Shown piece by piece: positions 1 through 8,639 of a stretch of DNA of 64,000 bases; positions within the stretch are counted from its first letter, which is position 1, and each line of letters begins with the position of its first letter. Location: assembly GCA_016213625.1 (NCBI GenBank), contig JACQZZ010000042.1, positions 62,001 through 126,000 of the forward strand, written 5' to 3'. The stretch is from Actinomycetota bacterium. Its GTDB lineage: Bacteria > Actinomycetota > Acidimicrobiia > Acidimicrobiales > Ilumatobacteraceae. A model generated the notes under the pieces. It ran no database searches. It was not told the origin of the DNA and saw nothing but the letters and a program-made list of their open reading frames with translations. The position numbers and the translations under genes are program-made.

Positions 1-137
1 AACCGGGCGCGCCCCTCACCGTCGAGGCGCTCGACTGCGAGTTCTCCGTGGCCATACAGGGCGACGACGGCGTGTACCGGGTCGAGGTGTCCACCCTGCC
101 ATGGCGAGAGGGCACGGTGCTCGATGTCGCTGTCTGA
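1..137 (+). CDS. C-terminal fragment of an unidentified protein (partial)
   Basis: A reading frame open from the window edge ends at the TGA at 135-137. It gives 44 residues rich in acidic and beta-branched amino acids and ending in LDVAV. Its stop overlaps the start of the Rieske gene by 14 bp, so the two genes are probably co-transcribed and translationally coupled. Nothing in the fragment identifies a family. The only competing explanation is that the Rieske protein starts at a later ATG (193) and the overlap is smaller than drawn. Confidence 0.5.
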   Translation, partial: PGAPLTVEALDCEFSVAIQGDDGVYRVEVSTLPWREGTVLDVAV

Positions 138-1293
138 ACCGCTCCGCGCCGCCTTCGCCTCCGCAGCACGCGCCTCGTTCGACGAAGCCCGCATGTTGCC
201 GCTCGAGGCTTACCGGTCCCCCATGGTGCTGCAGGCCGAGCACGAGCGCATCCTCGCGCCGGCGTGGCATTGCGTCGCCCGAACTGCCGATGTTCCGAAC
301 GTCGGCGACCACGTCGTGGGTGAGATCCCCCATCGGCACCCTGACGGGAGCGACGGTCATCGGTCGGTGCTGGTGGTACGCAGCGACGACAGTGTCGTGC
401 GCGTCTTCGACAACGTGTGCGTCCACCGTGGCGCACCTCTCGTTGGAGGAGCGACACCGGTGGCCGGGTGCTCTCACGAGGCACGCTTCACCTGCCCTTA
501 TCACGCGTGGGTGTACCGGTTGGACGGCCAGCTGGTGGGTGCGCCGTACATGCACCGCATCGACGCACCGTTCGACCCGACGACCCATCACCTGGGCGAG
601 TTGCGCACCGAGGTGTGGGAAGGCTTCGTGTTCGTCACGGGGAACCCCGACGCCGAGCCGGTCGGTCCCTCGTTGGCGGGTCTCACCGAGGTGGTCGGCC
701 GGTTCCACATGGCCGAGTACGTGCCGGTGCACCAGCAGGTCGACGTGTGGGCCACGAACTGGAAGCTGCTCGTGGAGAACTTCATGGACACGTACCACGT
801 GTTCAAGGTGCATCGCGCCACCTTCGGTCCCACGAGCAACAGCCCGCTGAACACCACGATGTACCCCGGCACCGACGCCTGGGCACACCATGTGGCACTC
901 GACCGCGACGAGATGGCGCATCCCGACAACACCGCGCTCGACAGCGATTGGCGCCGAGCCGTCGTGTTGGCCGCCGTGTTCCCCACGCACGTGATGCAGC
1001 TCCAGCCCGATTACCTCTGGTACCTGCAGATCAGCCCGCTCGGCACCGACCGTGTGCGCATCCGCTGGGACGTCTCCGTCGCCCCCGATGTGCTCGCCGC
1101 GCAGTCTCACCGCGAGCGGTACGTCGCCGACCTCGTGGGCCTGTTGACCGCGGTGAACGGCGAGGACCAACCGGTCGTCGAGAGCATCCGTCGCGCCGCC
1201 GACGGACCGCAGTTCGAGCGCGGTCCGTTCAGCGAGTACGAGCAGAACGTGTACGACTTCGACCGTTACGTCGCGGGCCGGCTCAGCGACTGA
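124..1293 (+). CDS. Rieske-type aromatic ring-hydroxylating oxygenase, alpha subunit
   Basis: The 389-residue protein has the two-domain layout of ring-hydroxylating oxygenase alpha subunits. The Rieske [2Fe-2S] ligands are C99-x-H101 and C124-PY-H127. The catalytic domain shows the mononuclear iron motif ENFMDTYHVFKVH, with H225 and H230 as iron ligands and the preceding Asp as the usual electron bridge. Such enzymes insert oxygen into aromatic or quaternary-ammonium substrates using a separate reductase, and no ferredoxin or reductase lies nearby. Length is somewhat short for a naphthalene dioxygenase and fits the choline/carnitine or phenylpropionate type equally well. The substrate cannot be told from sequence. 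The start at 124 overlaps the previous gene and lacks a clear Shine-Dalgarno site. Confidence 0.85.
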   Translation: MSLSEPLRAAFASAARASFDEARMLPLEAYRSPMVLQAEHERILAPAWHCVARTADVPNVGDHVVGEIPHRHPDGSDGHRSVLVVRSDDSVVRVFDNVCVHRGAPLVGGATPVAGCSHEARFTCPYHAWVYRLDGQLVGAPYMHRIDAPFDPTTHHLGELRTEVWEGFVFVTGNPDAEPVGPSLAGLTEVVGRFHMAEYVPVHQQVDVWATNWKLLVENFMDTYHVFKVHRATFGPTSNSPLNTTMYPGTDAWAHHVALDRDEMAHPDNTALDSDWRRAVVLAAVFPTHVMQLQPDYLWYLQISPLGTDRVRIRWDVSVAPDVLAAQSHRERYVADLVGLLTAVNGEDQPVVESIRRAADGPQFERGPFSEYEQNVYDFDRYVAGRLSD

Positions 1294-1299
1294 CCGCCT

Positions 1300-2238
1300 T
1301 CACGTCCCGAAGCTGGTGGTGGCGGGGAGCAGTGTGTCGTACCGCCGACCGGTCCGCTGCACCCAGCCACGCTGGAGGCGCTTGAGCCGCAGCAGTGTCG
1401 GAAAGAACTTCGCATCGGCCTCGAATCGCTCCTTCGCCAGCACTTCCGACAGCTCGATGCCGTGCCTCGCACGGGCAGCCGTCGCGACCGAAGCGCACCA
1501 CGCATCCAATCCACTTCGATGCAGTTGCACCATCAGATCCGTGAGCACCCACTCCACGTCGGCGAAGCCGGGTGCCATCTTCATCAGTTCCTTGTAGACG
1601 ATGCGCCGCACGAAGGCCGGATACTCCCGCACGAAGCCGGTGGTGTCGAAGCAGATGTCACCCCCCGGCGTCATCATCAACGGCGTCGACAGGTCCAGCT
1701 GCCACGGCCGCTCCTCGAACCAGTACCAGTTGGCGAACTGCGAGTCCATCGGGATGCCGTCACCCACCACCCGCACCACATGGTCCACGACCGCCGTCAC
1801 CAACGGCAGCTCGGCGTCGGGCTGCGTGCGCCGGAGCAGGTGATCGGCCAACCGGTCGGGTGTGAGCAACGGTTGGCAGTGGTACACCACCGCCGACCCG
1901 TCGGCGCGGTCCAAGGTGTGCAACCCCGTCGCCACACACGCGACACCGCGTGAGGTCATGTCGGCGATGCTCTGTCGAACGAGCCCGCAGTACTCGTCGG
2001 CCGTTCTGCGCTCGGGAAACGGTGGGACGCGCTTGATGACACATGCGGACTCACCGTCGTCCCAACGGATGGCGATGGTGAGTTCACCGTTGCCGATGAT
2101 CCGCAGAAGATCCGGTCGACGTTCGTCGATGGCTCGCCGCATCACCGCCTCGATGGCCGTCACGTCCGGAGCCGGCGGCTCGACGTCGGGCCGTACTGCG
2201 TCCATCGCTCCGTCCATGTCGTCGTGTCCCCCCACCAT
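1300..2238 (-). CDS. Hypothetical protein with kinase-like fold signatures
   Basis: This 312-residue soluble protein converges on the Rieske gene with a 6-bp gap. I do not recognise the family with certainty. The N-terminal third has a strand-turn-strand pattern with GNGELTIAI followed by ACVIKRVPPF, resembling the nucleotide loop and conserved Lys of protein kinase or aminoglycoside-phosphotransferase folds. The middle has DSQFANWYWF then a D-rich strand (QLDLSTPLMMT), similar in spacing to the catalytic Asp-Asn and metal-binding Asp. A kinase-fold enzyme or pseudokinase is therefore plausible but unproven. The ATG at 2238 was chosen because the upstream extension would run into the MFS gene. 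There is no signal peptide and no membrane segment. Confidence 0.55.
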   Translation of the reverse strand: MVGGHDDMDGAMDAVRPDVEPPAPDVTAIEAVMRRAIDERRPDLLRIIGNGELTIAIRWDDGESACVIKRVPPFPERRTADEYCGLVRQSIADMTSRGVACVATGLHTLDRADGSAVVYHCQPLLTPDRLADHLLRRTQPDAELPLVTAVVDHVVRVVGDGIPMDSQFANWYWFEERPWQLDLSTPLMMTPGGDICFDTTGFVREYPAFVRRIVYKELMKMAPGFADVEWVLTDLMVQLHRSGLDAWCASVATAARARHGIELSEVLAKERFEADAKFFPTLLRLKRLQRGWVQRTGRRYDTLLPATTSFGT

Positions 2239-2302
2239 CGGTGTCTCGACCCCACACACGTCGAGCCAGCAGGCGAATGCTAGATGAGTCGCACCGACAT
2301 GG

Positions 2303-3577
2303 TCAGTCCGCCACGAGCTCGGCCGCGACGGGCACGGCGGGCACCGTCGACATGCCCCGAACCGTGAGACCTTGTGTGCGGGCGAACACCGCCACCGCCA
2401 CCAGCGTGCCGACGATGGTGAGTGCGCCACCACCCACCAGCGTCCACCGTGCGCCGTACTGCTCGGCCACCCACCCCAGCAGCGGCGCACCCACGGGGGT
2501 GCCGCCCATGAAGATGGCCAGATACAGAGCCATCACTCGACCACGGACCTGGGTGTCGGTGGCCATCTGCACGAATGCGTTGGCACCGGTGATGAGCGTG
2601 AGCGCCGTGATGCCGCAGATGGGCAGCATCAGGGCGAACGTGAGGTAGCTGGGCATCAGCCCGGCGACGACCACCGCCGTGCCGAAGGCGAGCGCGGCGC
2701 CCACCACCAGTCGTTGGCGGGCCACGGCACGGCGAGCCGCGAGCAGCGAGCCGGCGAGCGAGCCGACGGCGAGGATGGAGCCGAGCATCCCGTACTCGCC
2801 CGCGCCCTTGTCGTACACCCGGGTGGCCATCAGCGCCGTGGTCATCTGGAAGTTCAAGCCGAACGTGCCGGCCGAGAACACGATGGCCATCACCAGCATG
2901 ATGTCGGGACGGTTGCGCACGTACCGAAGGCCGTCGCGGATCTGGCCACCCGCCCGCGGCAGCCGCTCGACGGGCGCGAGGTCGGCGCTGCGCATGAGGG
3001 TGATCGAGTACAGGACGGCGATGTACGACGCCGCGTTGATGAGGATGACCCATCCCGTGGCACCCACGCCGGACCCGAGCGAGGCGATCATCACACCGGC
3101 CACCGCCGGGCCCACCATGCGGGCCAGGTTGAACGATGCGGAGTTCAGCGCCACGGCGTTCGGCAGTTCGTCGCGTGGCACCATCTCGTTCACGAACGCC
3201 TGTCGCGCCGGCGTGTCGAAGGCCGCGGCGCTGCCGAACACGAACGCCAACACGTACACGTGCCACGCGGCCACCCAACCGGTGATCGCGAGGAGGCCCA
3301 GCAGGCCCGCCGTCGCGCCGAGCACGGCTTGCGACACGGCGATGACCTTGCGCTTCGAGTAGCGATCCGCGAACACGCCGGCGATGGGCGACAGCACGAG
3401 CATCGGCAGGAACTGCAGCCCGGTGGTGAGCCCCAACGCGCCCGCGCTGCCGGTGAGCGTGAGCACCAGCCAGTCCTGCGCGACGCGCTGCATCCACGTG
3501 CCGATGTTCGACACCAGAGATCCGACCGCGAAGAGCCGGAAGTTGCGGATGCGCAGCGCCGCGAACGTGGACTTCAC
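2303..3577 (-). CDS. MFS efflux transporter (EntS-like)
   Basis: The 424-residue membrane protein has about twelve hydrophobic segments and the MFS loop 2-3 signature FADRYSKRKV. The VPRDELPNAVALNSASFN stretch is typical of the enterobactin-exporter (EntS/MFS_3) branch. It probably exports small hydrophobic compounds by proton antiport. I placed the start at GTG 3577, which lies 10 bp beyond the stop of the MarR gene. The open frame extends further upstream, but only as antisense-like sequence inside the regulator gene. The pair forms a two-gene MarR-MFS operon, so control of efflux by that regulator is likely. The substrate is unknown. Confidence 0.85.
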   Translation of the reverse strand: MKSTFAALRIRNFRLFAVGSLVSNIGTWMQRVAQDWLVLTLTGSAGALGLTTGLQFLPMLVLSPIAGVFADRYSKRKVIAVSQAVLGATAGLLGLLAITGWVAAWHVYVLAFVFGSAAAFDTPARQAFVNEMVPRDELPNAVALNSASFNLARMVGPAVAGVMIASLGSGVGATGWVILINAASYIAVLYSITLMRSADLAPVERLPRAGGQIRDGLRYVRNRPDIMLVMAIVFSAGTFGLNFQMTTALMATRVYDKGAGEYGMLGSILAVGSLAGSLLAARRAVARQRLVVGAALAFGTAVVVAGLMPSYLTFALMLPICGITALTLITGANAFVQMATDTQVRGRVMALYLAIFMGGTPVGAPLLGWVAEQYGARWTLVGGGALTIVGTLVAVAVFARTQGLTVRGMSTVPAVPVAAELVAD

Positions 3578-3587
3578 GGGGCGTGCC

Positions 3588-4049
3588 TCATGACGCGGCC
3601 AATCGATCCAGCAACGGCGCTGCCTCGGCGAGCAGGGCACGCTCGTCGTCGGTGAGCTCGGCGAGTCGCTGTGCGAGCCACGCGTTGCGACGACGGCGGT
3701 CTTCGGCCAGCACTGCACGCGCGCCATCGGTGAGCTCCACCACCACCTGGCGGCCGTCGGTGGCGTGCGGTCGCCGCGTGACCATGCCGGCCTCGACCAG
3801 GCTGTTGACGATGCGGGTCATCGACGGCGGCTTCACCCGCTCGAGGTTCGCCAGCTCGCCGACGGTCGCTTCGCCGTGCCGGTCCAACGAACCGAGGACG
3901 GCGAGTTGGCTGAGCGTGAAGTCGTCGGACCCTCGCTCCACTCGCAGCCGCCGCGCGAGGCGCATGCTGGAGAGTCGAAGTGCACGAGCCAGGTCGGCCT
4001 GGACCGTGTCGTGCGGTCGGTTCGAACCAAGGGAGCGCTGCGCGGCCAT
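3588..4049 (-). CDS. MarR-family transcriptional regulator
   Basis: This 153-residue protein has a winged-helix core. The region FTLSQLAVLGSLDRHG leads into the recognition segment VGELANLERVKPPSMTRIV and then the wing, with conserved DGRQVVVELT. MarR proteins bind palindromes near their own promoters and release them on binding phenolic or other ligands. It is the first gene of the MarR-MFS operon and is divergent from a PPOX-type flavoprotein, which may share the regulation. The start at ATG 4049 is supported by a -10-like TATGCT (4056-4061) exactly 6 nt upstream with no Shine-Dalgarno site, suggesting a leaderless transcript. An in-frame ATG at 4067 is the alternative. Confidence 0.85.
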   Translation of the reverse strand: MAAQRSLGSNRPHDTVQADLARALRLSSMRLARRLRVERGSDDFTLSQLAVLGSLDRHGEATVGELANLERVKPPSMTRIVNSLVEAGMVTRRPHATDGRQVVVELTDGARAVLAEDRRRRNAWLAQRLAELTDDERALLAEAAPLLDRLAAS

Positions 4050-4143
4050 ATCGTTAGCATAGCTCATTACTCCTGCGAATGATCGTGTCGCTCCCCGATC
4101 GGTCGGAAGTAGGTTCGCGGTGTCACGCGGATCGGAGGGCACC

Positions 4144-4770
4144 ATGTCGGATCGGTTTCACCAGGGACAGCGAGCACTTCAGGACCGCTTCGACACCCGA
4201 CGACTCGCCGACAAGCTCGCGAGTGCGGCGTCCGACACCTTCGCCGAGCCGTTCCACCGGTTCATCGAGGCGCGCGACATGTTCTTCATCGCCACGACCG
4301 ACTCCAACGGGGCACCGGACTGTTCCTACAAGGGCGGCGATCCCGGCTTCGTGCGGGTCATCGACGACCGCACCCTCGCCTTCCCCGTGTACGACGGGAA
4401 CGGCATGTTCCTCACGGTCGGGAATCTCACCGTGAACCCGCAGATCGGGATGTTGTTCATCGACTTCGAGACCGGCACCAGGCTGCGGGTCAACGGTGAG
4501 GCGACCGTGGCCCTCGACGATCCGCTCGTGTCGACCTACCCTGGTGCCATCGGTGTGGTCCGGGTTCGAGCGACGGCCATCTTCGCCAACTGCCGCCGGT
4601 ACGTGCACGAGTATCGAAAGGTGTCCGCATCACCCTTCGTCCCGCACGATGCCGCCGACGCGCCGGTGCCGGACTGGAAACGCGACCCGTGGTTCGACGG
4701 CACGTTGCCGGCCGGCGACCCCGCCCTGGATCCCGACCGGCCGAGCGCCCCGGCGATCCCGCAGTTCTGA
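4144..4770 (+). CDS. PPOX-type (pyridoxamine 5'-phosphate oxidase fold) flavoprotein
   Basis: The 208-residue protein has the split beta-barrel of the PNPOx-like superfamily: FIEARDMFFIATTDSNGAP, then YKGGDPGFVRV, FPVYDGNGMF, then NPQIGMLFIDFETGTRLRVNG. The last stretch is the typical strand that lines the flavin site. Related proteins bind FMN or F420 and reduce or oxidise small molecules. It is not a true PdxH, because the C-terminal pyridoxal-phosphate motif is absent. A GGAGG site about 6 nt before ATG 4144 fixes the start. It is divergent from the MarR regulator and followed by a strong terminator, so it is monocistronic. Confidence 0.8.
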   Translation: MSDRFHQGQRALQDRFDTRRLADKLASAASDTFAEPFHRFIEARDMFFIATTDSNGAPDCSYKGGDPGFVRVIDDRTLAFPVYDGNGMFLTVGNLTVNPQIGMLFIDFETGTRLRVNGEATVALDDPLVSTYPGAIGVVRVRATAIFANCRRYVHEYRKVSASPFVPHDAADAPVPDWKRDPWFDGTLPAGDPALDPDRPSAPAIPQF

Positions 4771-4801
4771 AGCCTGCCCGGCGCGCGACCCGCCCTGAAC
4801 G

Positions 4802-4842
4802 TCGAGGACCCCGCCACCCGTGGCGGGTGGCGGGGTCCTCGA
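4802..4842. terminator. Bidirectional intrinsic terminator
   Basis: A perfect 19-bp inverted repeat (arms 4802-4820 and 4824-4842) surrounds a 3-nt loop. It sits between the convergent ends of the PPOX gene (stop at 4770) and the subtilase gene (stop at 4872). The stem is extremely GC-rich and has no long T-tract, as is common for terminators in high-GC actinobacteria. It can serve both strands. Confidence 0.85.
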
Positions 4843-4871
4843 GTTGACGGTTCAGGCAGTGCCCGCGTCGG

Positions 4872-7856
4872 TCAGCTGTTGACCTCGATCATCGTGAGGC
4901 CGATCTCGCCGGCACCGTCGTTGTGCGAGACGGCACCGAGGTAGTGACCACCCGGGAGCAGACCGGTCCAACCGACCGTGACTGTGCCGGTCGTACCGAT
5001 GACGGCTGCCGCCGGTGCATCGACGATCGACAGGCTGCCACCGGTGGTGGTCGGGATGGTCCAGCTGTCCATCGAGAACGCCAGCGGCTCCACCGGCACC
5101 TGCCAGCCATGCACGACCATCGTGTAGTTGCCATCGGCGGGGTGATCGAGCTCGATGAGTTCGTCAGTGCCACCGTTCGTGCTCGCTGCCACGAGGGCGT
5201 TGTTGCTGTCGAGCAGGAAGAGGTCGAGGTCGGCGTCGCCGGGGATCGACAGGGCGAAGCGGGCGAACGCCGTGCCGCTGAAGGTGAGGGGGAAGGTGAC
5301 GATGCCACCATTCAAATCGTCCGGGCTCGGGAACGTCTGATCGACGTCCTGGAGCACCGAACCGGCCAGTGGCACCGAGGGCACCAGGCCGAGGCCCGCT
5401 GCCGAGTAGGCGCCGGAGTAGCCGAAGTTCACGTCGAAGGCGGCCGTGCCGTCGACCCCTGCGCCGACGACGTTGGCCGGCGCACCAAGTGCCACGGCCT
5501 TCACCGCGATCGGGCTGCGAGCCGAGAAGCCGCCGCCCGCCCAGGTGAGCGAACCGGTGCGCCATTCGCCGAGCGGCGCCGACACGTTGGTGAGGACCAC
5601 CTGGTAGCTGGCCGACTCGCCGGGGGCGAGCGTGAGCGAGCTGGGCGACACCGTGGCAGTGAAGCCGGCAGGGGCGACCACCGTGGGCACGAACGTGACC
5701 GTGGTGCTGGCCACGCTGGTGACCGTGCGGGTGACCGTCTGCGAACCGGGCAGTTCAGCGACGGCGATCGACGGGTAGTTCAGGTCGCTCGCGTCAGACG
5801 GGATTCCGGCCGCCTCGAGCCGCGCACAGAACGCCGCGGACGTGATTGGAGTATCGGTGCCGCAGAGGAAGCCGACGTACTCGAACAGGCCGGCGTCGTA
5901 GACGAGACCGGGGTTGAACGCCGATCCTGCGGCGTTGACCTTGCCGAGTCGCAGCTCGCCCGAGCCCATGGCGAACGGACCGGCCTGGCTGACCCGATCG
6001 TTGTCCTTCACGGCGGTGTTGGCCGTCGTCATCAGGGCGGACTTGGCCATGGCGGCCGACCAATCGGGGTGCGCCTGCTTCAGCAATGCATAGGCGCCGG
6101 CGATGACCGGGGCGGACATCGACGTACCGGCGATGGCCTGGAACAGCTCACCTTGCGGCGCCCCACCCGGGTCGGGGAACGGTGAAGCGCCGGCGAGGAT
6201 CTGGAGACCGGGGCCGGTGATGTCGGGCTTGATCACGTCGGGTGCCGTCGGGTTCGGACCACGCGACGAGAAGATCGTCATCGAGGGCGCGTACGGGATG
6301 GTCGTGACGGTGGCCGTGTCGGTGATCTGTGCACGGGGCCGCTTGGCGGTGGCGATGTACTTCTTGACCTTCTCGCCGTCGCGGAGGTCGACGTGCACCG
6401 TCGGCACGAAGTGGTTGTCCGTGAACAGGTTGTCGTCGTTCGACGCGTTGTACAGGATCATGCCGGCGCCGCCGGCCCTCGCGACTTCGGCACCCTTTGC
6501 CACTCGACCGTTGCCGCCTCGGCGACACAACACGATCGCACCCGTCACCTTTGCCGGGTCGAGCGAGCCCGCCAGGCAGAGGTCGCTGGTGCCGGCGTTC
6601 GCCGCATCGACGATGGGGAGCGAGCGGGTTCCACGGGTGATCGACGCGCCCTTCACGATGGGCCCGTCGTTCATCTTCGCCGTGCCCTGGAAGAAGCGCT
6701 TCATGGAGTTGGCGCCCACCGCGGTGACCCAGGGCGCATCGGCGGGGCCGCCGATGGTCTCCGGCCCGGGGCCGTCGTTGCCGGCCGAGACCGACGCGAA
6801 GACTCCGGCGTCGGCGGCGAACAGGAACGAGATGGTGTCGCCGCTCACCAGCTGAGCACCGCCACCCACGGAGTAGTTGATGACGTCGACGCCGTCGGCG
6901 ACGGCCTGGTCGATGGCGGCCACGAGGTCGGAGGTGAAGCCACCGAGGTCGCCCAACGCCTTGTAGGCGATGATCTGCGCCCGGGGGGCGACGCCGGACA
7001 CGACACCGACCTTCTTGCCGAAGATGGTGGCCTGCACGTTGGCGTTGCCCGCCGCGGTGGACGCGGTGTGCGTGCCGTGACCGTCGTCGTCGCGTGCCGA
7101 CCAGAACTCATCGGGCTCTCCGCCGACGAAGGCGCGGTAGGTGTCCAGCATGTCGCGGGCACCGATGAGCTTGTTGTTGCAGGTGAACGGAGCGTCGTTC
7201 GCGTTCTTGGCGACGTTGCCGAAGTTGCACGACTTGCCGACCGTCTCGTCGAGGGGCTCGTGCGCGGGGTACGTGCCGTCGTCGGCGAAGCTCGGGTGCT
7301 CAGGCCAGATGCCGCTGTCGATCACGCCGACCACCACACCCTCACCCGTGAGGCCGCTCTTCCACGCCGCACCGCGAGCCGTGAGGCCGAGGTAGTTGGC
7401 CAGGTCGTCGGGCCGGGTGCCGGCTTCGCTGCGGTCGTCGTCGCGGGTGAGCTGGCGCAACTCGTCGGGCAGCACCATCGACACGCGGGGGTTGGATGCC
7501 AACTTCACCGCGTCGTCGTGGCTCAACACGGCGGAGAAGCCGTTGAGCGCGTTGGTGTAGTCCTGCGTCTTGCGCGACGTCGACACGCCTTCCTCGCGCA
7601 GCACGGCGGTGTGCGTCGCGTCGAGCGCGGCCGCCTTCGCATCGGCTGCGGCGGTGTCGAGGTTCTCGGGAGCGATGGTGCTCACCAAGGGGTCGTCGAC
7701 CATGACCACGATGTAACTGCCGGTGGGACTCTCGATGACGGACTTGGAACCATCAGCGTCAGGTGCCGATTTGGCACTGGCCGATGGTGTCCCGATCGAT
7801 ACGAACGCAGTTGCTGCGATCGCACCTGTTCCGATCAAGGCTGCAAACTTCCTCAC
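4872..7856 (-). CDS. Secreted subtilisin-like serine protease (S8) with I9 and PA domains
   Basis: The 994-residue precursor begins with a signal peptide (KFAALIGTG...PSASA, cleavage near residue 28). An I9-type propeptide (SYIVVMVDD...VSMVLPDE) follows, then the S8 catalytic domain. Catalytic residues are D180 (GVIDSGIWPEH), H260 (DDGHGTHTAS) and S579 (AGTSMSAPV). A PA domain is inserted between His and Ser (around residues 380-480). The C-terminal part has fibronectin-III-like and pre-peptidase-like beta domains, as in plant-type and actinobacterial subtilases. The enzyme should degrade extracellular proteins after self-activation. The start is GTG 7856, chosen because AGGAG precedes it by 7 nt and the signal peptide begins there. 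It is monocistronic and ends at the shared terminator. Confidence 0.93.
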   Translation of the reverse strand: MRKFAALIGTGAIAATAFVSIGTPSASAKSAPDADGSKSVIESPTGSYIVVMVDDPLVSTIAPENLDTAAADAKAAALDATHTAVLREEGVSTSRKTQDYTNALNGFSAVLSHDDAVKLASNPRVSMVLPDELRQLTRDDDRSEAGTRPDDLANYLGLTARGAAWKSGLTGEGVVVGVIDSGIWPEHPSFADDGTYPAHEPLDETVGKSCNFGNVAKNANDAPFTCNNKLIGARDMLDTYRAFVGGEPDEFWSARDDDGHGTHTASTAAGNANVQATIFGKKVGVVSGVAPRAQIIAYKALGDLGGFTSDLVAAIDQAVADGVDVINYSVGGGAQLVSGDTISFLFAADAGVFASVSAGNDGPGPETIGGPADAPWVTAVGANSMKRFFQGTAKMNDGPIVKGASITRGTRSLPIVDAANAGTSDLCLAGSLDPAKVTGAIVLCRRGGNGRVAKGAEVARAGGAGMILYNASNDDNLFTDNHFVPTVHVDLRDGEKVKKYIATAKRPRAQITDTATVTTIPYAPSMTIFSSRGPNPTAPDVIKPDITGPGLQILAGASPFPDPGGAPQGELFQAIAGTSMSAPVIAGAYALLKQAHPDWSAAMAKSALMTTANTAVKDNDRVSQAGPFAMGSGELRLGKVNAAGSAFNPGLVYDAGLFEYVGFLCGTDTPITSAAFCARLEAAGIPSDASDLNYPSIAVAELPGSQTVTRTVTSVASTTVTFVPTVVAPAGFTATVSPSSLTLAPGESASYQVVLTNVSAPLGEWRTGSLTWAGGGFSARSPIAVKAVALGAPANVVGAGVDGTAAFDVNFGYSGAYSAAGLGLVPSVPLAGSVLQDVDQTFPSPDDLNGGIVTFPLTFSGTAFARFALSIPGDADLDLFLLDSNNALVAASTNGGTDELIELDHPADGNYTMVVHGWQVPVEPLAFSMDSWTIPTTTGGSLSIVDAPAAAVIGTTGTVTVGWTGLLPGGHYLGAVSHNDGAGEIGLTMIEVNS

Positions 7857-7927
7857 GCGTACGCTCCTGCGTCTCTTCGGCCAACGGACATTCGCCCGCT
7901 GGCAGCCGCCCCACCCCATGTAGTGAC

Positions 7928-7950
7928 CGACGCGAGCATCGCTCGCGTCG
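7928..7950 (-). terminator. Possible terminator of the lipoprotein gene
   Basis: A perfect 10-bp inverted repeat with a 3-nt loop (arms 7928-7937 and 7941-7950) lies about 80 nt beyond the stop of the lipoprotein gene and about 70 nt before the subtilase start. No T-tract follows on the minus strand. It may end lipoprotein transcription, or form a structure in the subtilase leader. The rest of the 7857-8030 gap shows nothing I can name. Confidence 0.45.
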
Positions 7951-8030
7951 AGCCGGCGCCAAGCTACCGCGCCCCATGGAACGGAACAAGACCGATCGGC
8001 GACAATCTGGAACGCCCGTTCCGTGGCTGG

Positions 8031-8510
8031 TCAGCCGCCTGTGGTGGTGGAGCCGAAGGTCCGCTTCGGGTCGCACCAGAACGGCGTCGTGTCGCCGCCG
8101 GCGTGGTAGTCGTACGTCGCCCCGTCCACCTCGAGCACGATCTTCGCTCCGTCGGTCTGCACCTGGGCGTACTGCATGCCGGGCATCGGGCAACCGAGCG
8201 ACGCGTCGGGCCACACCATGAGCACGGCCGACTGCGTGGTGATCGACGCCGGCTCGCGCTGCAACCGAGCGGCCAGATCGGCGACCGCCAGGTCGATGTA
8301 CGGCTGGAGACCGGGATCGATCTCGTTGGTCGGGTTCGTCGAGGTCACGGCAGCTCCTGGTGTGGTCTCTCCCGGGGTCGTCGACGCCGTCGATGCCGGC
8401 GACGTGCTCGGCTCGTCGGCGGAACACGACGCGACGACGGCGAGCACACCCACCGCCAACGCCACCCAACGGGCTCTTCGCGTGCGGGATCGATCGTCAA
8501 CGGTGTGCAC
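8031..8510 (-). CDS. Small lipoprotein with conserved C-terminal beta domain
   Basis: The protein (159 residues from GTG 8510) has a basic N-terminus, a hydrophobic segment and a lipobox (AVVASC), followed by a Ser/Thr/Pro-rich linker. This indicates lipid anchoring outside the cytoplasmic membrane. The C-terminal region with DASLGCPMPGMQYAQV and KIVLEVDGATYDYHAG matches a short module I have seen at the end of many actinobacterial and chloroflexal lipoproteins; its function is unknown. The start is uncertain: an in-frame ATG at 8555 would add a basic extension. It is divergent from the secreted nuclease gene, and both products are extracytoplasmic. Confidence 0.65.
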   Translation of the reverse strand: MHTVDDRSRTRRARWVALAVGVLAVVASCSADEPSTSPASTASTTPGETTPGAAVTSTNPTNEIDPGLQPYIDLAVADLAARLQREPASITTQSAVLMVWPDASLGCPMPGMQYAQVQTDGAKIVLEVDGATYDYHAGGDTTPFWCDPKRTFGSTTTGG

Positions 8511-8639
8511 GCGCGCAGAGTACCCCGCAATTCGCGTCGATCGCAGTCGTGACATCCGAGTGGGTGCTCTGCGACCGTTCCGACCCCGGAAGTCGATGGT
8601 GTACTGTCCACGCGGGCGGTTGTACGAGGAGTCCAATCA

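Noticed and set aside
4050-4143. A MarR operator palindrome in the MarR/PPOX gap
   Set aside because: The sequence around GTTAGCATAGCTCATTAC looks symmetrical at first sight but base-by-base comparison gives mostly mismatches.
6393-8552. 719-residue plus-strand frame opposite the subtilase and lipoprotein genes
   Set aside because: It spans two genes and a promoter region, has no recognisable motif and mirrors the codon bias of the real minus-strand genes.
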